A stretch of DNA of 9,584 bases from Candidatus Zymogenus sp. (GTDB taxonomy: Bacteria > Desulfobacterota > Zymogenia > Zymogenales > Zymogenaceae): the NCBI GenBank assembly GCA_030613285.1, contig JAUWME010000051.1, positions 1 through 9,584 of the forward strand. The letters are read 5' to 3'. Under the pieces are notes generated by a model, which made no database searches, had not been told where the DNA came from, and worked only from the letters and a program-made list of their open reading frames with translations. Shown one piece after another: positions 1-7,181 of the stretch; positions within the stretch are counted from its first letter, which is position 1, and each line of letters starts with the position of its first letter. A program made the translations under genes and the position numbers.

Positions 1-2288
1 CCATATTCACTCCCGAATCGGGAGGGCCCGCAACTTACGTTAGTAGGTTGTCTCACGACTTTGATAAGAAAGGGCATAATGTTAAAGTTATTGCCCTGTC
101 AGAAATAGAGATGGATAAAAATGATCCCTCATACATCATAAGGATACCAAAAAAAGGTTCAAAATTTACAAGGTCACTCAAACTGTTTTTGGCAGTGATA
201 AAATATGGCAGGGATGCTGATATTCTTTACGACAATGGAGGTCCCTGGGACACTGGCATTCCGTTACGTATTGCAAATATATTCTTGAGGAAAAAGTTGG
301 TAACGAAGGTTGTGGGGGATAATGTCTGGGAGTATGTTCGGAGAAACAAAATAACGTCTGATGGTATTGATGAATTTCAGGGTAAATTCTACGGACTAAA
401 GATAGGGTTTCTAAATATTCTAAGAAACATTTCCACGAGGAGTGCAAATATTGTTATTACGCCGAGCAATTATCTGGGTGAATTGGTTGAAGGCTGGGGT
501 GTCAAAAAAGAGAGAATTTCGGTTATTCATAACGCTGTAGAGATAAATGGCAAAAAGCCTGATATTCCTGAAATCATAAATAGTTGTAAGGGCGCAAAGA
601 AGATAATATCTACCGCAGCAAGGTTAGTGCCATGGAAGGGTATCGATGGTATTATAAGGGTGCTCGCAGACCTTGATGATGATATTTATCTTTTAGTGAT
701 TGGCGACGGCCCTGAGCTTTCAAATCTGAAATATTTGGCAAAATCATTGGGGGTTGAAAAGAGAGTATTATTTACGGGTCGTGTAACACAAATTGAAGTG
801 TTTTCCCTCCTTGCACATTCCGACGCATTTATTTTGAATACAGAGTATGAAGGACTTCCCCATATTATTCTGGAGGCGTTTTCAGTTGGCGTCCCTGTGG
901 TGGCAACCAACATTTGTGGAAATCCAGAAGTAATAGAGGATGGGGAAAATGGTCTTTTGGTACCGGTAAAGGATGAAAAGGCGCTCAAAAAGGCGGTTTT
1001 AAAAATCATAGGAGACAAAAATTTCTCAGATAAACTCGTTTTGGCATCCAAAGAGAAACTTTTATATTTTAGTTGGAAAAGGCTTTTTGACGAAACAGAG
1101 AGGACATTCAGCAGGCTTCTTGATGGTATAAATATCGTATTTATAGCATCAATTTATTATCCAGAATCGGGGGGACCTGCGATTTACGTAAGAAATCTTG
1201 CTCACTACCTTTACGAAGAGGGTCACAATGTTAGAGTAATTGCATTGTCAGAGGTCGAGGAGTTTGACGATGACCCTTTCTATCTTACGAGAATTTCTAA
1301 AAAACGTAATCTGTTTATACGATCCTTACATCTTTTTATATACATTTTGAAACATGGTAGAGGTTCAGATCTCCTTTATGATACAGGCGGAGGTCCTTGG
1401 GACACTGGTTTTCCGGTTCGTGTTGCCAATATTTTTTTGAGAAAAAAAGTTGCTATAAGAATTGCGGGAGATATTGTCTGGGAATATGCAAGGCGTAATA
1501 GAATAACCACAGACGGCCTTGACGAATTCCAGACAAAAACTTACACTCCAGTAATTAGGATTATGAGACTTGTTAGAAACTACTTTGCTGGAGGAGCCGA
1601 TCTTGTCATCTCTGGAAGTAACTACGTTGCAGGATTAACAGAAGTTTGGGGCGTCAAAAAAGAAAAGATAGCGGTAACCCACAATGCAATAGAGATTATT
1701 GACCCGAAGGATGTGCCGAAACCGACTTTGAAAAAACCAAAAAATGCAAGAAAAATCATAGCAACAGTTGCCCGCCTTGTTCCGTGGAAGGGGATAGATG
1801 CCCTTATAGAGGTAACCTCGCAATTTCCAGAAGATATACATCTTTTAATCATTGGGGATGGTCCAGAGAGGGAACGACTAACAGTGTTGGCAAAATCGCT
1901 AAAAATCTCAGATAGGATTCATTTTGTGGGAAGGGTTACAAACGAGCAGATAGTTCCCTTCCTATCATTGGCTGATGTATTTGTATTGAATACCGAATAC
2001 GAAAGCCTTGCCCATGTGATTATAGAAGCCTTTAATGCAGGGGTGCCTGTGGTGGCAACAAACATTACAGGAAATCCGGAGATTGTAGTTGATGGAGAGA
2101 CTGGGATTCTTGTGCCGATTATGGATAAAGAAGCGTTGAGAGAGGCTATTGATAGGATAATTTCAAATAAGAAGCTGGCCTCATCGTTAGTTGCGGCATC
2201 CAAAAAAAGACTAACATATTTCGGACTTGAAAGACAGCTGAAGCAAACAGAAGTGCTTTTTAAGGAGTTGATTGAGAACAACAAGTAA
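1..2288 (+). CDS. Tandem-duplicated GT4-type glycosyltransferase (two fused GT domains), 5' end cut by window
   Basis: This gene encodes a cytoplasmic or membrane-face enzyme predicted to transfer sugars from nucleotide-sugar donors to a glycan acceptor; donor and acceptor are unknown. The frame is open from codon 3-5 and its start lies left of the window. The in-frame TTG at 48 is not the start, because residues encoded before it (PESGGPATYV) match the N-terminal loop of the second copy (PESGGPAIYV). Copy 1 runs to about 1127 and copy 2 from about 1128 to the TAA at 2286-2288. Each copy has the GT-B pattern: an N-terminal GGP loop, GDN/IVWEY, a RLVPWKG motif, GDGPE, and an EX7E motif (849-875 and 2001-2027) followed by a GVPVVATN segment. 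The copies are alike along their whole length, about half identical by eye. There is no ATG, GTG or TTG usable as an independent start for copy 2. GT4 assignment is strong; specificity is not predictable. Confidence 0.93.
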   Translation, partial: IFTPESGGPATYVSRLSHDFDKKGHNVKVIALSEIEMDKNDPSYIIRIPKKGSKFTRSLKLFLAVIKYGRDADILYDNGGPWDTGIPLRIANIFLRKKLVTKVVGDNVWEYVRRNKITSDGIDEFQGKFYGLKIGFLNILRNISTRSANIVITPSNYLGELVEGWGVKKERISVIHNAVEINGKKPDIPEIINSCKGAKKIISTAARLVPWKGIDGIIRVLADLDDDIYLLVIGDGPELSNLKYLAKSLGVEKRVLFTGRVTQIEVFSLLAHSDAFILNTEYEGLPHIILEAFSVGVPVVATNICGNPEVIEDGENGLLVPVKDEKALKKAVLKIIGDKNFSDKLVLASKEKLLYFSWKRLFDETERTFSRLLDGINIVFIASIYYPESGGPAIYVRNLAHYLYEEGHNVRVIALSEVEEFDDDPFYLTRISKKRNLFIRSLHLFIYILKHGRGSDLLYDTGGGPWDTGFPVRVANIFLRKKVAIRIAGDIVWEYARRNRITTDGLDEFQTKTYTPVIRIMRLVRNYFAGGADLVISGSNYVAGLTEVWGVKKEKIAVTHNAIEIIDPKDVPKPTLKKPKNARKIIATVARLVPWKGIDALIEVTSQFPEDIHLLIIGDGPERERLTVLAKSLKISDRIHFVGRVTNEQIVPFLSLADVFVLNTEYESLAHVIIEAFNAGVPVVATNITGNPEIVVDGETGILVPIMDKEALREAIDRIISNKKLASSLVAASKKRLTYFGLERQLKQTEVLFKELIENNK

Positions 2289-2373
2289 TCAAGACTAACT
2301 GGATAAACCTTTTTATTCAAAGCCACCAAAAGTATTAAAAAGGGTTGTTCGGCATTTAGATGAGATGATGGTT

Positions 2374-2443
2374 GAATGTATATCGGTAACGATTAAAGGT
2401 GGTCGCCAACATGGGCTGCCGAATGTCGATAACGGTCGCCAAC
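2374..2443. repeat. Imperfect direct repeat in convergent intergenic region
   Basis: The 200-bp gap between the fused glycosyltransferase and the epimerase has no credible gene. It contains two related segments, 2374-2410 and 2421-2443. Both begin GAATGT, continue with a CG(G/A)TAACG core and end GTCGCCAAC; the first carries extra bases between these blocks. GATGATG-type short repeats flank them. TTCGGCA at 2348-2354 and its complement at 2417-2423 could pair across about 60 bases. Near the gene end, AACCTTTTTA (2306-2315) can pair imperfectly with 2336-2346, but no uridine run follows. I therefore do not call a terminator. Confidence 0.4.
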
Positions 2444-2488
2444 GGTTGATGATGGGTGATGATGAGCAATTGGTGGATTATTAGTATT

Positions 2489-3466
2489 CTACCACGGATT
2501 ATTAAACCATTCTATAAATTTCGCAATACCTACTTTCATAGAAGTGCTTGGGCTGTAACCAAAAAGATCTCTTGCCTTCTGAATGTCGGCAAAGGTACGT
2601 ATTACATCCCCGGGCTGGCGCGGCATCATAATCATTTGTGCTTTTTTACCCAGACCTTCCTCGATCAATCCAATCAATTTTAGGAGATTTATTGGCACAG
2701 ATTCACCAAGGTTTACAACTTCATAAAAGGGTGATGGGTTGGTGGAAACGAAGTTCAATGCTCCAACAAGACCATCGATAATATCGTCAATATATGTATA
2801 GTCCCTGCTGCCCGTCCCTTGATCGTAAACCTCAATTTTTGACCCATTGGTTATAAGTTTGGAAAACTTATGTATTGCCATGTCGGGGCGTTGTCTTGGG
2901 CCATAGACCGTAAAGAAACGAAAACAGAGGATGCTTAAATCATATAGCTTGTGATAGGCATAGCAAAGCTCTTCGCCATTCTTCTTTGTAACTCCGTATG
3001 GTGAGATCGGCATTGCAAGGGGATCGTCTTCTGAAAATGGGATATTGGGGCAGTCGCCATAGACGGAAGATGATGAGGCAGAAAGAAGGTTTGAAATCCC
3101 AAGCTTCTTCATGGCCTCAAGGATAATATTAGTTCCCAGAATGTTTACCTCCTGATAGAGGAGGGGAGCTTCCAATGAGGGTCTAACCCCCGCCTTTGCG
3201 GCAAGGTGGACAACGAGATCGGGGGAGAAGGATTTGAATGTATCCATTACAAAATCATAATTTCTAATATCTCCCTCAGAAAGACGAAACCCGTTTTTTG
3301 ATAACAGAGACGTAATATTTCTCCTTTTTATATCTTCGGGGTAATAGTCGTCGAAATTATCGATGGCCAAAACTTCTTTTCCAAGAGACAAAAGCCTCTC
3401 CGATAGATGCGATCCGATAAAGCCAGCTCCACCAGTAACTATCACTTTTTTAATTTCATTTGACAT
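2489..3466 (-). CDS. NAD-dependent epimerase/dehydratase, UDP-glucuronate 4-epimerase-like
   Basis: This is an extended short-chain dehydrogenase that should interconvert nucleotide sugars by C4 epimerisation in the cytoplasm, supplying precursors for polysaccharide. The 325-residue length is normal. The NAD-binding TGGAGFIG motif is at residues 11-18, and D36-N37 after the second strand is typical. A serine run at 131-134 and Y157xxxK161 (PYGVTK) supply the catalytic residues. RFFTVYGPRQRPDMA (183-197) and the late PRQPGDVIRTFAD block are characteristic of the UDP-glucuronate 4-epimerase/WcaG-like branch. UDP-glucose 4-epimerase or a 4,6-dehydratase relative cannot be excluded. The ATG at 3464-3466 follows an AGGAA about 11 bases upstream. 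The stop is TAG, and the protein ends where the family normally ends. It lies 80 bp downstream of the regulator on the same strand, so the two may be cotranscribed. A triple direct repeat sits in the gap. Confidence 0.92.
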   Translation of the reverse strand: MSNEIKKVIVTGGAGFIGSHLSERLLSLGKEVLAIDNFDDYYPEDIKRRNITSLLSKNGFRLSEGDIRNYDFVMDTFKSFSPDLVVHLAAKAGVRPSLEAPLLYQEVNILGTNIILEAMKKLGISNLLSASSSSVYGDCPNIPFSEDDPLAMPISPYGVTKKNGEELCYAYHKLYDLSILCFRFFTVYGPRQRPDMAIHKFSKLITNGSKIEVYDQGTGSRDYTYIDDIIDGLVGALNFVSTNPSPFYEVVNLGESVPINLLKLIGLIEEGLGKKAQMIMMPRQPGDVIRTFADIQKARDLFGYSPSTSMKVGIAKFIEWFNNPW

Positions 3467-3505
3467 TGTTGTTACAATTCCTAAAATTTAGTCTGCTGCA
3501 ATTTC

Positions 3506-3538
3506 TAAATAGGTAGTAAATAGGTCGCCTAAATAAGT
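3506..3538. promoter_or_regulatory. Three TAAATAGGT-type direct repeats upstream of epimerase
   Basis: TAAATAGGT occurs at 3506-3514 and 3517-3525, and a one-mismatch copy TAAATAAGT at 3530-3538. Start-to-start spacings are 11 and 13 bases, close to one helical turn. The array lies 40-72 bases upstream of the epimerase ATG, just after the regulator's stop codon. It looks like a set of iterated operator half-sites. No convincing -35/-10 pair was found here. Binding by the neighbouring winged-helix protein is only inference. Confidence 0.4.
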
Positions 3539-3546
3539 CGAAATTG

Positions 3547-4188
3547 TCATTTGCCTTTCAGTGTGTAAATTATTTTATTTTCTATTCCCAATTTTGTTAA
3601 TTTCTCGGTTTTTTCTTTGACGTCTTGAGTGTGGAGGACTAAAACAGCGTCGAAGCTAAAGTCATCAATATTTGACAGGTCTGATATGTTCATCTCAAGA
3701 CAACTGCCACCACCCAAATCATCTACGATTCCCGCAATCTCAATCTTGTTTACAGCAGAAAATAAGATCGCAAGCTCCGCTATCTCTCCAGAACCATACA
3801 GGAGGATAGTGCTAACCCCACTGGCTTTAACTTCGTTTAGTACTTCTTGCAGGGAACTTTTCAGCTCCTTGTAGAATCGAACGGAATACCTCAGGTATTC
3901 ATAGGTGAGTCTTGTTTTTTCTGTCATTCCCTTTGGTGTGAGGATATATTTAATGCGATGAGATGGTATGGTTGTGGCTTTGAAGTAACCCTTTTCCATG
4001 AGCCTCTTGATGAATCGGTTGACAAGGCCGACAGAGATATTAATTTTTTGAGAAAGGGTTCTCTGGCTTATGGTGTTATCCTGCTCGATCTCTTCTAATA
4101 TTCTGAGTGTTCTTATTTCTTCTCTGTCCACATTGTATCTCAAAATGTTCAAAAAGTGAACAATATCAAAAAAGGGACGTTTTGTCAA
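3547..4188 (-). CDS. Winged-helix (MarR-like) regulator fused to a Rossmann-like domain, polysaccharide-cluster type
   Basis: This is a probable DNA-binding regulator of the flanking sugar genes. In the 213-residue reading, residues 24-90 form a winged helix: helix-turn-helix TISQRTLSQKINISVGLVN at about 39-57, a recognition-helix continuation to 68, and the MarR-like wing end ILTPKG. An amphipathic helical linker (90-120) follows. A C-terminal alpha/beta domain starts ILLYGSGEIAELA (128-140) with a GxG nucleotide-binding-like turn, VDD at 155-157, and FDAVLVL near 179. I recall similar wHTH-Rossmann proteins from exopolysaccharide loci; the ligand is unknown. The start is doubtful. The longest reading begins at TTG 4186-4188 with no ribosome-binding site, and that TTG is part of a perfect TTGACA -35-like box. 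GTG at 4129-4131, just before the wHTH domain, would give 194 residues. The stop is TGA. It is divergent from the GT4 gene at 4313. Confidence 0.85.
   Translation of the reverse strand: MTKRPFFDIVHFLNILRYNVDREEIRTLRILEEIEQDNTISQRTLSQKINISVGLVNRFIKRLMEKGYFKATTIPSHRIKYILTPKGMTEKTRLTYEYLRYSVRFYKELKSSLQEVLNEVKASGVSTILLYGSGEIAELAILFSAVNKIEIAGIVDDLGGGSCLEMNISDLSNIDDFSFDAVLVLHTQDVKEKTEKLTKLGIENKIIYTLKGK
4160..4188 (-). promoter_or_regulatory. Candidate sigma-70 promoter for the winged-helix regulator
   Basis: On the minus strand a perfect TTGACA (4188-4183) is followed by a 17-base spacer and TATTGT (4165-4160), matching four of six -10 positions. Transcription would start near 4153, downstream of the TTG of the longest reading frame. 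That places the first usable start at GTG 4131, preceded by a weak TTGAGA. If this promoter is real, the first 19 residues of the long reading are not translated from it. Confidence 0.4.
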
Positions 4189-4256
4189 AATAAATATGAA
4201 ATAAAGAACTATTTTTTGAGGAAAGCAAAGAAAAAAGCCTTTTTAAAAATATGAAG

Positions 4257-4285
4257 TTGCAGTCGAAACAATTATTCGATATAAT
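4257..4285 (+). promoter_or_regulatory. Sigma-70-like promoter of the GT4 gene with palindromic spacer
   Basis: TTGCAG (4257-4262), a 17-base spacer and a perfect TATAAT (4280-4285) form a promoter. It would start transcription near 4292, about 20 bases before the TTG start at 4313. The spacer 4263-4279 is itself an inverted repeat, TCGAA-N7-TTCGA, the usual position for a repressor operator or for a MerR-type activator site. Confidence 0.55.
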
Positions 4286-4312
4286 CTTAAAAAATTTCAA
4301 GGATGATATATT

Positions 4313-5449
4313 TTGACATACCGTATTTTACATATACAGAAGATAACCGGAATAAGCGGATCAGAAAACCACCTTATTGATCTCTTGTCAAATCTTGACA
4401 GGAAGAGATTTGAGCCGACCTTTTTGGGACTTGTAGAGCCGGGAAATCCTGTAAAAGACTATTTTGATATTCTCGATTCGAGGTCGGTGTTAAATGACAA
4501 AATCGTAATCAAGTCACATCTCGATTATTCCTGCCTGCGGAAGATAAAACGCTACATTAAAGATGGAGATTTCGACATCGTTCATACGCATTTAATCCAT
4601 GGCGATATTTACGGGACAGTGGCAGCAAGGCTTGCCCATGCCCCCCACATCATTTCGTCAAAGCACGGTTACGACAACTACGAAAATACAAGCGCTTTCT
4701 ACAAAATCAACGGCCTTTTGAGCCCATTTGTAGAAAGGGTAATAACAATTTCAAACGCCCTTCAGGAGAAAGTCAACAAAAGCGATATGATCCCAAAGAG
4801 GAAGATGGTAACTGTCCATTATGGTCTCGACTGTAATGAATATCTGAAGAAGTCAAAGGTCGATGAAAAGACAATACGGGCGGAACTCAATTTGAGAGAC
4901 AACCATTTCAACTTTGCGTCGGTGGGAAGGTTGGTCGATGTCAAGGGGTACCCCTTTCTTATTAAAGCCGTTAAAAAAATGAAGCTTGAGGGATACAGCG
5001 ATTTTACGGTGTTAATAATGGGAGATGGTCCACTGAAGGATGATCTCCTCAATTTGTCTGTGGAGATGGGAGTAGGTGAGCTGGTCAGATTTCTCGGCAG
5101 GCGTGAGGATGTGTCGTCAATACTGTCAATTTCAGATGCCTTTGTACTGCCGACATTGGGAGAGGGATTTGGGCTTGTCATTCTGGAGGCAATGGCCCAC
5201 AGGCTTCCTGTAATATCAACTACTACAATGGCAATCCCTGAGATTGTTGTTGAAGGAGAGACAGGTCTTTTGGTGGAGCCTAAAAGTGTCGATGAATTGG
5301 CCCACGCCATGAAGAGTTTCATTGATGACAGGGAGTTGGCAAAGAAGATGGGGGAGGCGGGGTTTTTGCGGCTAAAGGGGAGTTTTACAATCCCTGATAT
5401 GGTTAGTAAAACTGAGGAAATTTACATGGAGGTGCTGGGAACAAAATGA
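4313..5449 (+). CDS. GT4-family glycosyltransferase
   Basis: This is a predicted GT-B retaining glycosyltransferase acting at the cytoplasmic face in glycan assembly; substrates are unknown. The 378 residues match the usual length. The N-terminal loop is TGISGSENHL (12-21), followed by HTHLIHGDIYG (91-101) and SKHG (116-119). GRL (205-207) with K211 forms the donor-phosphate site, and MGDGPL precedes the last helices. The EX7E motif is E284-GFGLVIL-E292, followed by the conserved IPEIVVEGETGLLVEP segment. The TTG start at 4313 is forced: an in-frame TGA lies at 4304-4306, and AAGGA (4299-4303) is nine bases upstream of the TTG. The overlapping ATG at 4303 is out of frame. It is only distantly like the two fused copies at 1-2288. 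It stands divergent to the regulator and convergent to the transporter, so it is probably monocistronic. Confidence 0.95.
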   Translation: MTYRILHIQKITGISGSENHLIDLLSNLDRKRFEPTFLGLVEPGNPVKDYFDILDSRSVLNDKIVIKSHLDYSCLRKIKRYIKDGDFDIVHTHLIHGDIYGTVAARLAHAPHIISSKHGYDNYENTSAFYKINGLLSPFVERVITISNALQEKVNKSDMIPKRKMVTVHYGLDCNEYLKKSKVDEKTIRAELNLRDNHFNFASVGRLVDVKGYPFLIKAVKKMKLEGYSDFTVLIMGDGPLKDDLLNLSVEMGVGELVRFLGRREDVSSILSISDAFVLPTLGEGFGLVILEAMAHRLPVISTTTMAIPEIVVEGETGLLVEPKSVDELAHAMKSFIDDRELAKKMGEAGFLRLKGSFTIPDMVSKTEEIYMEVLGTK

Positions 5450-5619
5450 GGCGCTTGACACCTTGTTTTTTGTGTAACATCACTTTTCAACTGGCAGGTA
5501 ATATCACTCATTAACAAAATTCGTAGCTACGCCCAAAATGGCAGCATGAAACAAGCAAAATAGTCCAACCCCCGCAACTGACATCCAACTCCATCCAAAA
5601 ATGAAGTAAAATATAAAAA

Positions 5620-5674
5620 GACACGGCAACTACACGACAACGACACAGCAACGACACAGCAACGACACGGCAAG
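5620..5674. repeat. Five tandem copies of an 11-bp unit
   Basis: The consensus GACACRGCAAC is repeated without gaps at 5620-5630, 5631-5641, 5642-5652, 5653-5663 and 5664-5674. Copies 3 and 4 are identical, copies 1 and 5 carry GG in place of AG, and copy 2 is the most diverged (TACACGACAAC). The array sits 19 bases beyond the transporter's stop codon, between two convergent genes. On the transporter strand it is followed by a short T-run (TTTTTATATTTT). No hairpin is evident within the units. The rest of 5450-5693 holds only a weak pairing around AGG/CCT near 5450 followed by TTTTTT, and I see no gene. Confidence 0.8.
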
Positions 5675-5693
5675 GATATTGTAAGGGGCGCGA

Positions 5694-7073
5694 TTATATT
5701 GCAACCCTTTCTTTTTTGTCCAAAGTATTTCTGATCTCTTTATATTTTTCTTTTGTGATGGGATAAAAGAAGGTAACTATTATTGACAATGTTAGAAAAA
5801 ACGCTGGGATTGGCCCAAGCAAGAGTTTGATAGCAAAAATGGATGTCTTGGGTTGTATCATGTTTGGCATATACCCAAACAATTCGAGAAAAATACCGAG
5901 AAGAAAGAGTGATATGGCCGATGCAAATTTCTGGAGGAATAGAGTAAATCCCGTAAACATCCCTTCTCGGCGCGTACCAGTTATTAACTCATCATAATCA
6001 ACACAGTCGATAATCATTGTCCAGGGCAAAAGGTGAGCTGTCGATAGGCCGATTCCTGCAAAGAAGCTGAGAATCACCAGAGTTAAGAATGGTGCTCCCT
6101 GGGGAAGGAAAAATAGTAAAGTCATAACCACTGCCCAAAAAGCCATGCCGTAGACGTAGGTCAACTTTTTCCCGATCTTCTTTGAGACATACACCCAGAC
6201 GGGAAGGAAGAAGGTGGCTGTTATAAACATGGTGCCGAAAAGGATCTCAAGCACCGAGGATGTATATCCGACACAGTAGAGAATGTAATAGATGAAAACA
6301 GCTCCGATGATGTCAACGGTCATCCAACTTAGGAGGAAGATGATCATGGCAACGCGAAAGGGTTTGTTTTTTAGGGTCTCTTTTACCGAGGTGAAAAAGG
6401 GAAGGGAAACCTGATTTTGAAATTCAGGCCTCTCTTTTGTGCCAAAAAAAGTGATCAAGACAGGAAATACTGCGAAAATTCCTACAAATATCCCCAACAT
6501 CCCAAATCCTGTTTCTTTGTTGGGGTAAAGGTCCAAAATAGTAAAAGGGATTACGGCTGCAAACAATCCAAAGACGATGGAAAAGAACATCCTTGTGCTG
6601 ACAAGGGTGGTACGATCATCGTAATCGAGGGTTAACTCCGGTGCCAAGGCCGCATAGGGGATTGCTGCTGTGGTAAAAAATGTCCAGAAAACGAGGTTGA
6701 GAAGAGCATAGACGACAAAGAGGAGAATTTGGTTATCACTTGAAATTGAAGGATATGTCTGCCAGATGAGGGCGAAAAAGATTCCACATGGAACAATACC
6801 AAAAAGCATAAATGGACGTCTTCGGCCCCAGCGGCTCTTTGTCCTGTCAGAGAGAAAACCGACCATGGGGTCTGTTATCGAATCCCACCCCTTAAGGATG
6901 AGGAGCACCGCCCCCGCCAGAGACGGTTTTAGGCCGACAACGTCGGTTAAAAAAAATAAGTAGAGAAAGGCAACAATAGTAAAAAGTGTGCTGAATGAAG
7001 AATCGCCAACACCGTAAAGGACTTTCCGAATAAAAGGAAGTTTTTCATACTTCTGGTCGAGTGTGTTTATCAT
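5694..7073 (-). CDS. GPH-family (MelB-like, MFS_2) sugar:cation symporter
   Basis: This is a predicted inner-membrane symporter of the glycoside-pentoside-hexuronide family, coupling sugar or glycoside uptake to Na+ or H+. The 459 residues and about twelve hydrophobic segments fit. GWDSITDP (62-69) carries D64 and D68, aligning with the cation-site aspartates of MelB. It is followed by the family loop SDRTKSRWGRRRP (75-87). The central loop and the DYDELITGTRREG block in the second half are also GPH signatures. The substrate cannot be read from sequence. A hexuronide would fit the nearby UDP-glucuronate-type epimerase, but this is speculation. The start ATG 7071-7073 has only a weak GGTAA upstream; no other start is competitive. 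The stop is TAA. A promoter lies at 7109-7137. It is divergent to DUF6178 and convergent to the GT4 gene. Confidence 0.93.
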   Translation of the reverse strand: MINTLDQKYEKLPFIRKVLYGVGDSSFSTLFTIVAFLYLFFLTDVVGLKPSLAGAVLLILKGWDSITDPMVGFLSDRTKSRWGRRRPFMLFGIVPCGIFFALIWQTYPSISSDNQILLFVVYALLNLVFWTFFTTAAIPYAALAPELTLDYDDRTTLVSTRMFFSIVFGLFAAVIPFTILDLYPNKETGFGMLGIFVGIFAVFPVLITFFGTKERPEFQNQVSLPFFTSVKETLKNKPFRVAMIIFLLSWMTVDIIGAVFIYYILYCVGYTSSVLEILFGTMFITATFFLPVWVYVSKKIGKKLTYVYGMAFWAVVMTLLFFLPQGAPFLTLVILSFFAGIGLSTAHLLPWTMIIDCVDYDELITGTRREGMFTGFTLFLQKFASAISLFLLGIFLELFGYMPNMIQPKTSIFAIKLLLGPIPAFFLTLSIIVTFFYPITKEKYKEIRNTLDKKERVAI

Positions 7074-7108
7074 ATTTAATTTACCAATTGGGTTATTGAT
7101 TTATAGGA

Positions 7109-7137
7109 ATAGTACTCAATTTGATTTTGTTTGTAAA
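7109..7137 (-). promoter_or_regulatory. Sigma-70-like promoter of the GPH transporter
   Basis: Read on the minus strand, TTTACA (7137-7132, five of six matches) is followed by a 17-base spacer and TACTAT (7114-7109, four of six). The predicted start near 7102 gives a leader of about 29 bases before the ATG at 7073. A CCAATTGG palindrome (7084-7091) lies in that leader. Confidence 0.45.
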
Positions 7138-7165
7138 GGTTTAACTTTCATTGTTACCATTTATT

Positions 7166-7174
7166 TGCTATAAT
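7166..7174 (+). promoter_or_regulatory. Consensus extended -10 promoter of the DUF6178 gene
   Basis: TGCTATAAT (7166-7174) is a perfect extended -10 (TGnTATAAT). The only -35 at 17-base spacing is the poor TTTCAT at 7146-7151, as tolerated by extended -10 promoters. Transcription would begin about seven bases later, at 7181-7182, exactly at the ATG 7182-7184. The upstream in-frame ATG at 7173 overlaps the -10 box. Confidence 0.5.
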
Positions 7175-7181
7175 GTCAGCT

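Noticed and set aside
48..50. TTG as the start of the first glycosyltransferase
   Set aside because: The frame is open to the left edge, and the residues before it match the conserved N-terminal loop of the second copy, so the real start lies outside the window.
686..1051. Minus-strand open frame inside the fused glycosyltransferase, with similar ones at 178-447, 1622-1852 and 1919-2329
   Set aside because: These are mirror frames of well-conserved glycosyltransferase codons, with no start signals or recognisable motifs.
2306..2346. AT-rich inverted repeat after the fused glycosyltransferase as an intrinsic terminator
   Set aside because: The pairing needs a bulge, the loop is large and no T-run follows on either strand.
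4313..4318. TTGACA at the GT4 start codon as a -35 box
   Set aside because: No acceptable -10 hexamer lies 16-18 bases downstream, and a better promoter lies at 4257-4285.
5522..5531. CGTAGCTACG ten-base palindrome
   Set aside because: It is short and isolated, has no flanking symmetry and sits in no promoter; a chance occurrence is likely.
5620..5674. Tandem array as a CRISPR
   Set aside because: The 11-bp units abut directly, with no spacers and no cas genes nearby.
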